NCBI GenBank assembly: GCA_964547415.1
Contig: CAZJNX010000057.1
Span: 1 to 24,198, forward strand
DNA: 24,198 nt
From: CAZJNX01 sp964547415
Lineage (GTDB): Bacteria > Pseudomonadota > Alphaproteobacteria > Rhizobiales > Amorphaceae
Direction: 5' to 3'
Shown: positions 7,784 to 15,403 of the stretch, one piece after another
Layout of the letters: every line of letters starts with the position of its first letter
How positions within the stretch are numbered: position 1 is the stretch's first letter
Notes under the pieces: generated by a model
What the model saw: the letters and a program-made list of their open reading frames with translations, nothing else
Databases searched by the model: none
Told to the model about the DNA's origin: nothing
Translations under genes and position numbers: made by a program

Positions 7784-8752
7784 TCAGGCGTTGCGCGTCG
7801 CGAACTGGCCCCCGGGGCGGTAGATCCACAGGTAGGTGGGCAGGATCGCCGCCAGCGAGTGGGGGTTGAGGCCGATCGCGGCGAACGTCCGGCCGTCGGC
7901 GACCGCCTCCTCGGAGACCACGTTGTCGGCCGACAGGAGCGCGATCTGGTCGAGGGTGAGGGGCGGGTCGGGCAGCAACGACAGGACCCGCGCCTGCAGC
8001 CTCGCCACCGGCAGCGGCATCTCCACGATGAGCCGCTTGCGGTCGATCACCGAGAGCATCTGCTGCAGGAGCTCGCGGAAGGTCTTGATCTCGGGGCCGC
8101 CGAGCTCGTAGACGCGCCCGCCATCGACCGCCCCGTCCACCGCCTCGGCGACGAAGTCGGCGACGTCGCCCACGAACACGGGCTGGAAGCGGGTGTCGCC
8201 GCCGACGACGGGAAGGGCCGGGCTGATTCGGGTCATCCGGGCGAAGCGGTTGAAGAAGCCGTCCTCCGGGCCGAACACGATGGACGGGCGCACCACCACC
8301 GCCTCCGGGACCGCCTCGAGGACGAGCCGCTCGCCCTCCGCCTTGGTGCGGCCGTACTCGGCGGGGCTGTCCGGGTCGGCCCCGATGGCGGACATCTGGA
8401 TCATGCGCGCCGCGCCCGCCTCCCGCGCGAGGCGGGCGACGCGGCCCGCCCCTTCGGCCTGGACGGCCGAGAAGGTCTGCTTGCCGGAGGGGGCGAGGAT
8501 GCCGACGAGGTTGACGACCGCGTCCGCGCCCGTGACGGCCGCCCTCACCGACGCCTCGTCCCTCAGGTTGGCCTTGACCGCCCGGATCTGGCCCACGTTG
8601 CCGAGGGGCTGCAGATGGTTCGCGAGCTCGGGCCGGCGGACGGCGGCGCGCACCCGCCAGCCGCGCTTGGCGAGCTCGCGCACCACGTGCCGGCCCACGA
8701 AGCCCGATCCACCGAAAATCGTGACGAGGCGTCCCGGATGCCTCTCGACCAT
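7784..8752 (-). CDS. Complex I NDUFA9-like SDR protein
   Basis: A 322-residue atypical SDR resembling the NDUFA9 accessory subunit of mitochondrial complex I. The NAD(P)-binding loop GGSGFVG lies at 14-20 after strand LVTIF. NLVGILAPSG, MIQMSAIGADPDSPAEYGRTKAEGE and VVRPSIVFGPEDGFFNRFA are the characteristic family blocks. The start at 8752 is preceded by AAGGGAAA, and residues before it in the longer frame look noncoding. A promoter (-35 TTGATC at 8833-8828, -10 TATACC at 8811-8806, minus strand) fits upstream. Bacterial members are often found next to uppP, as here, away from nuo genes. The role in respiration is inferred from homology, not shown. Confidence 0.92.
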   Translation of the reverse strand: MVERHPGRLVTIFGGSGFVGRHVVRELAKRGWRVRAAVRRPELANHLQPLGNVGQIRAVKANLRDEASVRAAVTGADAVVNLVGILAPSGKQTFSAVQAEGAGRVARLAREAGAARMIQMSAIGADPDSPAEYGRTKAEGERLVLEAVPEAVVVRPSIVFGPEDGFFNRFARMTRISPALPVVGGDTRFQPVFVGDVADFVAEAVDGAVDGGRVYELGGPEIKTFRELLQQMLSVIDRKRLIVEMPLPVARLQARVLSLLPDPPLTLDQIALLSADNVVSEEAVADGRTFAAIGLNPHSLAAILPTYLWIYRPGGQFATRNA

Positions 8753-8805
8753 CGCTTCTGTTTCCCTTTCAGCCCCGATGGCGACCGCCGCCGGCCGCGC
8801 GGGGA

Positions 8806-8833
8806 GGTATAGCGGCCTCGCGCCGTCGATCAA
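8806..8833 (-). promoter_or_regulatory. Sigma-70-type promoter for the NDUFA9-like gene
   Basis: On the minus strand TTGATC (8833-8828), a 16-base spacer and TATACC (8811-8806) give four of six matches in each element. The predicted start near 8799 leaves a leader of about 47 bases before the ATG at 8752. Confidence 0.5.
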
Positions 8834-8862
8834 TTGACTCGCCAGCCGCGAGCGCCTAGATC
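8834..8862 (+). promoter_or_regulatory. Candidate promoter for tRNA-Leu
   Basis: TTGACT (8834-8839) is a five-of-six -35 match. TAGATC at 8857-8862, 17 bases away, is a weak -10. The start would be near 8869, just before the tRNA 5' end at 8876. The -35 touches the -35 of the opposite promoter. Confidence 0.4.
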
Positions 8863-8875
8863 GGCGGCACCGCGA

Positions 8876-8960
8876 GCCCAGGTGGCGGAACTGGTAGACG
8901 CGCAGGTTTCAGGTACCTGTGCCGCAAGGCGTGGAGGTTCGAGTCCTCTCCTGGGCACCA
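8876..8960 (+). tRNA. tRNA-Leu (anticodon CAG)
   Basis: A class II tRNA of 85 bases including an encoded CCA. The acceptor stem pairs GCCCAGG (8876-8882) with CCTGGGC (8950-8956), followed by A and CCA. The anticodon stem CAGGT/ACCTG encloses the loop TTCAGGT, with CAG at positions 34-36. A T-arm GGTTCGAGTCC is present, and a long variable arm, expected for leucine, lies between the anticodon and T stems. Confidence 0.97.
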
Positions 8961-9660
8961 CCGCCCCCCAATGCCGCGAAAGACCTGAAGATTTGCCGAT
9001 CCGGGACGATCCGAGGGCTGACGGCGTCCACGCAAGGCTCCGCAGGCCGCTTCCTCGGGATGCCCTCCCCCACCCGACGCAAGCGGTCCGGCGAGCTGCA
9101 AGTCCAGAAGCGCATCCGGGGACGTGCCAGAGGCCGTGACGTGACAAGCGGTCGCGATCCCCCCGGGGTACCGATCCGTCATGGGGCGCATTTCCGCCGC
9201 GGCCCACGGGATCACCCTTTGCCTCGATACGCTCGACCCTGAGGAAGCCACGGCCCACACGGCGTCGCCACGGCTCGCCTCGACGGGGTGCTTGAACGGG
9301 CCCGGAGCGGCCCACGGACCGGTGGGGTGGAACCAGCGACGGATCGCTGCCCTCGCCGGGCCGTTGGACGGAGGCCGGAGGGCCGCCTTCGCCGATGCGG
9401 TCGATGATCCCGGTGCAGACGGCGGTGACGGAGCCAGGCCGGCTGTGCCGCATCGCGAGGCCGTTCAGGTGGTCCGTGTCCGCCGCGGCGAGGCGGCTGA
9501 CGAAGGCCGGCCGCCAGACCGGCCGGAAGCGAGGGGGTCGGGCGCGACCATGGCGGCCACTCCGTGCCGGGCGCGGGGGACGGCGACGGAGTCGACGACA
9601 TCACCGTGGCGACCGGTGGCGACCCGAACGGGACCGACCGGGCCAGCGCCCGCGCGCGCG
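8961..9660. other. 700-base stretch without a supported gene, downstream of tRNA-Leu
   Basis: None of the open frames here looks like a protein: they are Arg/Pro/Gly-rich and lack ribosome sites or family motifs. No direct repeat of the tRNA 3' end is seen elsewhere in the window, so there is no sign of an integrated island with flanking att sites. A short frame near 9564 reads GAGDGDGVDDITVATGG, vaguely like a calcium-binding repeat, but nothing around it supports a gene. Confidence 0.6.
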
Positions 9661-10725
9661 TCAGACCGGGCGGGGCGGCAGGACGCCCGCGGCCTGCATG
9701 GCCGCGAGGTGCTCGATCAGCATGTCCTCGGTGTCCATGCAGTCGTGGAAGCCGAAACGGCGCGCCTTGATGGTGCTCGCCATCACGTCCCAGCCCCTGC
9801 GGAGGACGTCGTTGGCGAACGACCAGTCCACCAACTCGGCGAGCGGCGGCGCGGCGAGGCCGTGGCGGACCCGCATCCGGTCCCACGTCTCGCCCTTTTC
9901 CGCCATGAAGGCGGCGAGGTCGATCGTCTGCGGCTCGCCGGGCGCGATCGCGAACAGGTCCGCGATCCGCGGCCAGACGTTGCGCCAGCGGAAGAAGTCG
10001 CCGTTGGTGACGTTGAACGCCTCGCCCGCGGCCGCCGGCTCGAGGAGGGCCCAGTGGATGGCCCGGGCGAGGAGGCGCGCGTCCGTCGCCTGGCCGATCG
10101 CCTCGAACGAGGCGCGGCTGCCCGGGAAGCGCAGCGGCAGGCCGAGCTCCGCCGAGAGCGCCGCGTACACCCCGACGACCGCCATCAGGTTCTGCGGGGT
10201 GTTGAGGGACATGCCGCAGATGACGTGGGGGCGCAGCAGCGTGAACGAAAAGCCCGCCTCCGCCGCCGCGGCCCTGAGCAGGTCCTCCTGGTCGTAATAG
10301 TAGTTGGGCGGCATGTGGCGCGGGTCGTCCTCCTTGGCCGGGGTGCGAAACGGGCCGAGGTGGCTGCCGTAGTACTTCATGCCCTGGACGAGGACGACGC
10401 GGCCGATGGGGGCGCGGGCGGCCGCGAGCCCGGCGAGCGCGTTCTCGAGGAGCGCGCGGTTGGGCGCCACCTGCTCGAGGAAGGTCGGCGCGGGGACGAA
10501 GCCGCAGTGGACGAGGTCCGTGACGCCGCCGAACCCGGCAAGGCCCGCCACGGCCGCCTCCCGGTCGAGGAGGTCGACCGTCACGTAAGGGACGTCGCCG
10601 GCGTCGGCCGGGCGGCGGCGGGCGAGGCCGATCACGTCGAGCGCGCCCGCCGCCCGGGCATGGGCGATGAAGTGCCGGCCCGTCACGCCGCTCGCGCCGA
10701 CCACAAGGACGGTCCGTCCCGCCAT
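9661..10725 (-). CDS. PRISE-type SDR oxidoreductase (progesterone 5-beta-reductase / iridoid synthase-like)
   Basis: A 354-residue extended SDR. GASGVTG (10-16) is the NADP-binding loop, and the fold's divergent catalytic pair is present: Lys117 in VQGMKYYGSHLGP and a Tyr in NYYYDQEDLL (142-144). LLRPHVICG (163-171) and EAFNVTNGDFFRW are further PRISE blocks. PRISE enzymes reduce activated C=C bonds in enones; the bacterial substrates are mostly unknown. The ATG at 10725 has a purine-rich GAGGCGAGGGGG just upstream. It is divergent from the dehydrogenase-TRAP operon, with about 150 bases between, so it may serve the same catabolic route; that link is inferred from position only. Confidence 0.88.
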   Translation of the reverse strand: MAGRTVLVVGASGVTGRHFIAHARAAGALDVIGLARRRPADAGDVPYVTVDLLDREAAVAGLAGFGGVTDLVHCGFVPAPTFLEQVAPNRALLENALAGLAAARAPIGRVVLVQGMKYYGSHLGPFRTPAKEDDPRHMPPNYYYDQEDLLRAAAAEAGFSFTLLRPHVICGMSLNTPQNLMAVVGVYAALSAELGLPLRFPGSRASFEAIGQATDARLLARAIHWALLEPAAAGEAFNVTNGDFFRWRNVWPRIADLFAIAPGEPQTIDLAAFMAEKGETWDRMRVRHGLAAPPLAELVDWSFANDVLRRGWDVMASTIKARRFGFHDCMDTEDMLIEHLAAMQAAGVLPPRPV

Positions 10726-10778
10726 CGCCCCCTCGCCTCGCCGGCGGCCGGCCCGTCCGGTGCGGACCAGCGGCTCCG

Positions 10779-10806
10779 TTGACACCTCGTCGGAGCGGAC
10801 TGTAGC
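10779..10806 (+). promoter_or_regulatory. Sigma-70-type promoter for the dehydrogenase-TRAP operon
   Basis: A perfect -35 TTGACA (10779-10784) is followed after 16 bases by TGTAGC (10801-10806), a three-of-six -10. It lies in the divergent gap and would give a leader of about 60 bases before the TTG start at 10873. Confidence 0.45.
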
Positions 10807-10872
10807 CTCACGGCAACGAACAAGACAGGGGTGCCCGTCCCACCGGGCGCGGCCCCTCCGGGAGGAACCGCG

Positions 10873-11796
10873 TTGCCGCGTGAGAGCATCCGATGCGTCG
10901 GGTTCATCGGGCTCGGCGTCATGGGCGAGCCCATGTGCCGCAACCTCGCCCGCAAGCTCGGCGAGACCAGCGCGGAACGCCTCCTCGTCCACGACGTGTC
11001 GTCCGCCCCGGTGGAGCGCCTGGCAGCGGAGGGGGCGGAACAGGCCGAAGGCCTTGCAGGCCTCGCCCGCGCCGCGGATCTCGTGCTCCTGTCCCTGCCG
11101 GGCGGACCGGAGGTGGAAGCGGTGGTCGCCGGGGAGGGCGGCCTCGCCGAAGCCGTGCGGCCGGGAACGATCCTCGTCGACCTCAGCACCACGCCCGTCG
11201 ACCTCACGAGGACGCTCGCCGCGCGGCTGAAGGACAAGGGCGTCACCCTCGTCGACGCCCCGGTCGCCCGCACGCGCGCGGCGGCAGAGGCGGGGACGCT
11301 CGCGATCATGCTCGGGGGCGAGGCGGACGCCCTCGACGCGGTGGAGCCGTTCCTGCGGACGATGGCGAGCGACATGGTGCGCTGCGGGGGCCCGGGCGCG
11401 GGGCAGACGGTCAAGATCCTCAACAACATGGTCCTGTTCGAGACCGTCCTCGCCCTGTCCGAGGCCCTCGCCATCGCCGAGCGCAGCGGGCTCGACGGCG
11501 CGGTCCTGTTCGAGGCCCTGTCGAACGGCTCGGCCGACAGCTTCGCCCTGCGCAACCACGGCATGAAGGCGGTGCTGCCGGGCGAGTTCCCGCGCCGCGC
11601 CTTCTCCGTCGCCTACGCCTCCAAGGACCTCGCCTACGCCCTCGACCTCGCCCGCTCGGTCGGCCTGTCGCCCGCGGGCGCGCTTTCCGTGAAGGCGGCG
11701 TTCGAGCGGGCGAGGGCGGCCGGCCACGGGGACGACTACTGGCCGGTCATCTCCCGCGTCGTCGACGATGCCTCGCCGGCGGACGGGGGCAAATAA
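10873..11796 (+). CDS. 3-hydroxyisobutyrate dehydrogenase-family NAD(P)-dependent oxidoreductase
   Basis: A 307-residue beta-hydroxyacid dehydrogenase, first gene of the TRAP operon. The N-terminal Rossmann loop GFIGLGVMG is at 10-18, with SLPGGPEVEAV and VDLSTTPVD after it. The catalytic Lys is about 181 in GPGAGQTVKILNNM, and an all-alpha C-terminal domain follows. The substrate-loop signature usually reads DAPVSGG, but here it is DAPVARTR (128-135), so substrate preference probably differs from 3-hydroxyisobutyrate. I chose the TTG at 10873 because GGGAGGAAC lies ideally upstream. A GTG at 10831 would add 14 Pro/Gly/Ala residues without family similarity. It likely oxidises a hydroxyacid formed from the substrate the transporter brings in. 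Confidence 0.88.
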   Translation: MPRESIRCVGFIGLGVMGEPMCRNLARKLGETSAERLLVHDVSSAPVERLAAEGAEQAEGLAGLARAADLVLLSLPGGPEVEAVVAGEGGLAEAVRPGTILVDLSTTPVDLTRTLAARLKDKGVTLVDAPVARTRAAAEAGTLAIMLGGEADALDAVEPFLRTMASDMVRCGGPGAGQTVKILNNMVLFETVLALSEALAIAERSGLDGAVLFEALSNGSADSFALRNHGMKAVLPGEFPRRAFSVAYASKDLAYALDLARSVGLSPAGALSVKAAFERARAAGHGDDYWPVISRVVDDASPADGGK

Positions 11797-11847
11797 AGAA
11801 GAAACGCGTCCACGAACGAAACACCGATCCGAACGGGGAGGAGACCC

Positions 11848-12828
11848 ATGTCCATCTTCGCACGCAGCTGCCTTGCCGCCCTCGCGGTCGCGGCGATGGC
11901 GTCCGCGCCGGCCCTCGCTGAGCAGCAGCTGCGCCTCGCCCACTACGCCTCGACCACCAGCACCACCCACGCCGCCGCCGAGCACTTCAAGGAGGAGGTG
12001 GAGGAGCGCACGAACGGGGAGATCACCGTCAGCATCCACCCCGCCCACGAACTCGGGGACGATCCGAGCCAGGTCCGGGGCGTGCGGCTCGGCACCATCG
12101 ACATGGCGGTCATCGGCAACCCGTTCCTCACCGCCGTCATCCCGGAGCTCAACGCGCTCGACCTGCCCTACCTGTTCTCGGGACCGGAGCACGCCTACCG
12201 GGTGCTCGACGGCGAGATCGGCGACGAGATCAAGGGCTGGTTCGAGGACGAGGGCATCAAGGTGCTCGGCGCCTGGGAGATCGGCTTCCGCAACATCACC
12301 AACAGCGAGCGGCCGATCGAGCGCCCGGAAGACCTCGAGGGCCTCGCCATCCGCACGACGCCGAACCCCGCCCACGTGAAGGCGTTCGAGACCTGGGGCG
12401 CCAACCCGACCCCGATGAGCTTCAACGAGGTGTACCTCGCCCTCGAGACCGGCTCGGTGGACGGGCAGGAGAACCCGGTCGTCCTCATCCACTCCCAGCG
12501 CTTCCACGAGGTGCAGGACCACCTGAGCCTCACCCGCCACGCCTACACCACCGCCTTCCAGATCATGAACAAGGCGAAGTTCGACGGCCTGTCCGAGGAG
12601 CACCAGCGGATCCTCCTCGAGGCCGGGCACAACGCGGGCCAGTTCGAGCGGGACCTCGTCGCCGAGCGGGAGGCTGACAGCCTGACGGCGATGAAGGCGG
12701 AGGGCCTCCAGGTGGTCGAGAACCCGGACCGGGAGGCGTTCCGCAAGGCCGCCGAGGAGGTGACGCGCCAGGCCTACGTGGAGGAGCACGGCAGCGAGCT
12801 CCTCGACCGGATCGACGCCGCGCGCTGA
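11848..12828 (+). CDS. dctP: TRAP transporter substrate-binding protein, DctP family
   Basis: A 326-residue periplasmic receptor. The signal peptide (MSIFARSCLAALAVAAMASAPALA) is likely cut after Ala24. The family core is clear: IPELNALDLPYLFSGPEHAY (98-117), then EDLEGLAIRTTPNP, with Arg169 at the position that normally binds a ligand carboxylate, then MSFNEVYLALETGSVDGQENP (190-210). A strong GGGGAGGAG precedes the ATG. It is followed by its own two membrane subunits, so a complete tripartite TRAP system is present. The retained Arg suggests an organic-acid ligand; which one is not evident. Confidence 0.95.
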   Translation: MSIFARSCLAALAVAAMASAPALAEQQLRLAHYASTTSTTHAAAEHFKEEVEERTNGEITVSIHPAHELGDDPSQVRGVRLGTIDMAVIGNPFLTAVIPELNALDLPYLFSGPEHAYRVLDGEIGDEIKGWFEDEGIKVLGAWEIGFRNITNSERPIERPEDLEGLAIRTTPNPAHVKAFETWGANPTPMSFNEVYLALETGSVDGQENPVVLIHSQRFHEVQDHLSLTRHAYTTAFQIMNKAKFDGLSEEHQRILLEAGHNAGQFERDLVAEREADSLTAMKAEGLQVVENPDREAFRKAAEEVTRQAYVEEHGSELLDRIDAAR

Positions 12829-12856
12829 TCCGCCCGCGGTCCCCGGGCGCCCGCCG

Positions 12857-13369
12857 ATGGCCGGTCCGCGCGGCCTCTTCCGCCCCCGCGGCCCGGCCGG
12901 CCGGGTGCTCGCCCTCGCCGGTCACCTCCTCGACGCGGTCGTCGGCCTCGTCCTCCTTGCGATCGTCGCGATCACCGTTGCGGGCGTCGTCGCCCGCTAC
13001 GGCCTCGGCGCGTCCCTGCCTTGGACGGGGGAGCTGTCGGTCCTCCTCTACGTCTGGATGATCGCGCTCGCCGCCGCGCGGGCGGGCCACATGCGCATCA
13101 CGATGATCGTCGACGCCCTCCCCCCGACGCTTCGGCGGATCGCGGAAGGCCTCGCCCTCGCCGTGTCCCTCGCCTGCCTGTGGCTTCTCGTCGACGGCAG
13201 CATCACCCTGTGGCGGCTCACCGCGGGGGACAGGTTCACGGCGCTGCCCCTGTCCCAGTCCCTGTTCTTCGTCGCCATCGTGGTCGGCGGCTCCCTGTGG
13301 GCCGTCGTCCTTCTCGCGCGCTTCGTGGCGCCGCCACGGAAGGCGGCCGCCGAGCCGCCGCCGGAGTAG
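12857..13369 (+). CDS. dctQ: TRAP transporter small membrane subunit, DctQ family
   Basis: A 170-residue inner-membrane protein with four hydrophobic segments (about 17-40, 53-72, 88-108 and 130-150). It carries the family pattern VARYGLGASLPWTGELSVLLYVWMI, where the Glu-containing helix contacts the large subunit, and AARAGHMRITMIVD after it. It lies 28 bases after dctP and five before dctM, so it is co-transcribed. No clear ribosome binding site is seen before the ATG, and an alternative start a few codons downstream is possible. Confidence 0.92.
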   Translation: MAGPRGLFRPRGPAGRVLALAGHLLDAVVGLVLLAIVAITVAGVVARYGLGASLPWTGELSVLLYVWMIALAAARAGHMRITMIVDALPPTLRRIAEGLALAVSLACLWLLVDGSITLWRLTAGDRFTALPLSQSLFFVAIVVGGSLWAVVLLARFVAPPRKAAAEPPPE

Positions 13370-13374
13370 GGCCC

Positions 13375-14658
13375 GTGGCCGTCCTCGTCCTCATCGGCAC
13401 CCTCGCCCTCTTCGCCGCCCTCGGGGTGCCCCTCGTCTTCGCGATCCTCGCCTCGGCGGCGGTCACCGTCCTCGTGGTGCGCCCCACCATGCCGCTCGAC
13501 GTGGCGGCGCAGATGTTCGTCGACGGCATCGACGGCAGCCTGCTCCTCGCCATCGTGTTCTTCTTCCTCGCCGGGGAGCTCATGAACCAGGGCGGGATCA
13601 CGCGGCGGATCGTGACCTTCGCGGGCACCCTCGTCGGCCACATCCGCGGGGGCCTCGGCCACGTGAACGTGACCTCGAGCGTCCTGTTCTCCGGGATCAG
13701 CGGGTCGGCGGTCGCCGACACGGCCGCGGTGGGCACCATCATGATCCCCTCGATGGTGGAGCGGGGCTACCCGCGGGCCTTCTCCGCCGCCGTCACCCAG
13801 ACCTCCTCCATCGTGGGGCCGATCATCCCGCCGTCGATCCCGATCATCATCTACGCGGTCCTGGCGGAGCAGTCCGTCGGCAAACTGTTCGTGGCCGGGA
13901 TCGTGCCGGGCCTCGTGATCGGCGCCTGCCTGATGGTGACGGTCTACATCGTGAGCGCGCGGCGGGGCTACGAGAAGGGCGAGCGGGCGGGGCCTGCCCG
14001 GATCGGCCGGGCGTTCGTGAGCGCGCTGCCCGCCCTCGGCATGCCGGTCATCATCGTGGGCGGGATCCTCGGCGGGGTGATGACGGCGACGGAGGCGGGG
14101 GCGGTGGCCGTGGTCTACGGCCTCCTCGCGGGCTTCTTCGTCTACCGGGAGCTGACGCTCGCGCGGGCCTGGCAGGCGGTGCTCCGGGCGGCCTCCGGGG
14201 CGGCGACCGTCCTCGTCATCGTCGGCGCCTCCACCTTCTTCGCCTTCATCGTCGCGGACCAGCAGGTGAACCGGGAGGTCGCCCGCGTCGTCTTCGCCAT
14301 CAGCGAGAACCCGACGGTCGTGCTCCTCGCCGTCGTCGCCGTCGGCATCCTCGTCGGCACGCTGATGGACCCGCTCGCCGCCCTCATCATCATGGTGCCG
14401 GTGTTCCTGCCGGCCGCCCTCGAGATCGGGATCGACCCGGTCCACTTCGGCCTCGTCCTGGTCCTCACGCTGATGATCGGCCTGTGCACGCCGCCGGTCG
14501 GCTACCTCATCTACCTGTCCGCCTCGATCGCCGGGGTGAAGCCCGAGGCGGTGATCGCGGAGAGCCTGCCCTTCCTCGCCACCCTCGTCGTCGCGCTCGT
14601 CTTGATCACGGTGTTTCCCTCGCTCACGCTCGGGCTGCCGACCCTCCTTGGATACTGA
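13375..14658 (+). CDS. dctM: TRAP transporter large membrane subunit, DctM family
   Basis: A 427-residue permease that forms the transport channel of the TRAP system and couples uptake to a sodium gradient in characterised members. Family blocks include FFFLAGELMNQGGITRRIV, SSVLFSGISGSAVADTAAVG, IIPPSIPIIIYAV, GVMTATEAGAVAVVYG and LCTPPVGYLIYL, spread over about twelve hydrophobic segments. The GTG at 13375, five bases after the dctQ stop and with GGAG nine bases upstream, gives a typical length. The longer upstream frame only shadows dctQ. Confidence 0.95.
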   Translation: MAVLVLIGTLALFAALGVPLVFAILASAAVTVLVVRPTMPLDVAAQMFVDGIDGSLLLAIVFFFLAGELMNQGGITRRIVTFAGTLVGHIRGGLGHVNVTSSVLFSGISGSAVADTAAVGTIMIPSMVERGYPRAFSAAVTQTSSIVGPIIPPSIPIIIYAVLAEQSVGKLFVAGIVPGLVIGACLMVTVYIVSARRGYEKGERAGPARIGRAFVSALPALGMPVIIVGGILGGVMTATEAGAVAVVYGLLAGFFVYRELTLARAWQAVLRAASGAATVLVIVGASTFFAFIVADQQVNREVARVVFAISENPTVVLLAVVAVGILVGTLMDPLAALIIMVPVFLPAALEIGIDPVHFGLVLVLTLMIGLCTPPVGYLIYLSASIAGVKPEAVIAESLPFLATLVVALVLITVFPSLTLGLPTLLGY

Positions 14659-14687
14659 CCCCGGAAAGCGGAACGGAGACCGTCCCC

Positions 14688-15314
14688 ATGAGCGAGCCGA
14701 CCGACACCGTTCTCATCGCCCTCCACTACCAGAACGAGAACTGCCACCCCGACGGCAAGATCAAGGTCGGGATCAAGGAAAACGCCGAGTGGCGCGAGGA
14801 GACCCTCGGCACGGCGAAGCGCCTCCTCGCCGGGGCGCGCGCCATCGGGCTGCCGATCGTGCACGTGCGCCTCGCCGTCCGGCCCGACCACCGGGACGTC
14901 ATCCCCAACAACTTCATCTTCCGTCAATGGGTGGAGCTCGGCGCCTGGGCGGAGGGAAGCTGGGGCGTCGACTTCTACGAGGGGCTGGAGCCACGGGACG
15001 ACGAGTTCGTCCTCACCCACACGCGCAACAACGCCTTCCTCAACTGCCAGCTCCCGGAGGTCGTGACCCGCCTCGCCCCCCGCCGCGTCGCCTGTTGCGG
15101 GGTGTCGACGGCCTACGTGGTGGAATCGACCGTGCGCCATGCCTCCGACGTCGGCTACGACACCCTCGTCGTGGGCGACGCCTGCTCGACGGCGACCCGG
15201 GAGATGCACCGCAACGCCCTCGCCGCCATGTCCTTCATCGCCACGGTGACGACGACGGACGCCTTCCTCGCCGATTGCGCGGCGCGGGCGGGGGTGCCTG
15301 CGCCCGCCGTGTGA
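14688..15314 (+). CDS. Isochorismatase-fold protein with non-canonical catalytic positions
   Basis: A 208-residue protein of the isochorismatase/cysteine hydrolase fold; good ribosome site (GGAGACC) before the ATG. The layout is normal: first strand TVLIALHYQNENCHPDG, middle strand DDEFVLTHTRNNAFLNCQL, then RVACCGVSTAYVVESTVRHASDVGYDTLVVGDACS. However, the usual triad seems absent. The Asp two residues before the Gln (as in IDMQ) is His13; the Lys six before the Phe of the SAF-like motif is His111; and the nucleophile Cys of TDVCVE is Val144. It could use different chemistry, such as a metal or the histidines, or could be a non-enzymatic partner. Position between dctM (29 bases) and the cyclase-family gene places it in the catabolic operon. 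Confidence 0.85.
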   Translation: MSEPTDTVLIALHYQNENCHPDGKIKVGIKENAEWREETLGTAKRLLAGARAIGLPIVHVRLAVRPDHRDVIPNNFIFRQWVELGAWAEGSWGVDFYEGLEPRDDEFVLTHTRNNAFLNCQLPEVVTRLAPRRVACCGVSTAYVVESTVRHASDVGYDTLVVGDACSTATREMHRNALAAMSFIATVTTTDAFLADCAARAGVPAPAV

Positions 15315-15403
15315 CCGCCGCCCGGCGCGGGGACGGGGGCGAGGATCGCCGCACACGAGGCCGCCGGCCGCCGGCGCCGGCTCCGCCGCACGAGGGTCTT
15401 GCG

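Noticed and set aside
9564..9641. FG-GAP or dockerin-like calcium-binding repeat (DGDGVDDI)
   Set aside because: Only one repeat-like run, no start with a ribosome site and no similar sequence on either side; chance is likely in such GC-rich DNA.
10831..10872. GTG at 10831 as start of the HIBADH-family gene
   Set aside because: It adds 14 Pro/Gly/Ala residues not seen in the family, while TTG 10873 has an ideal GGAGG seven bases upstream.
9661..12789. A 1,042-residue minus-strand open frame
   Set aside because: Only its last third (from 10725) is a real gene, the PRISE reductase. The rest is antisense to the dehydrogenase and dctP genes and is His/Arg/Glu-rich with no family motif.
13048..14445. 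A 465-residue minus-strand open frame
   Set aside because: Asp/His/Glu-rich antisense shadow of dctQ and dctM.
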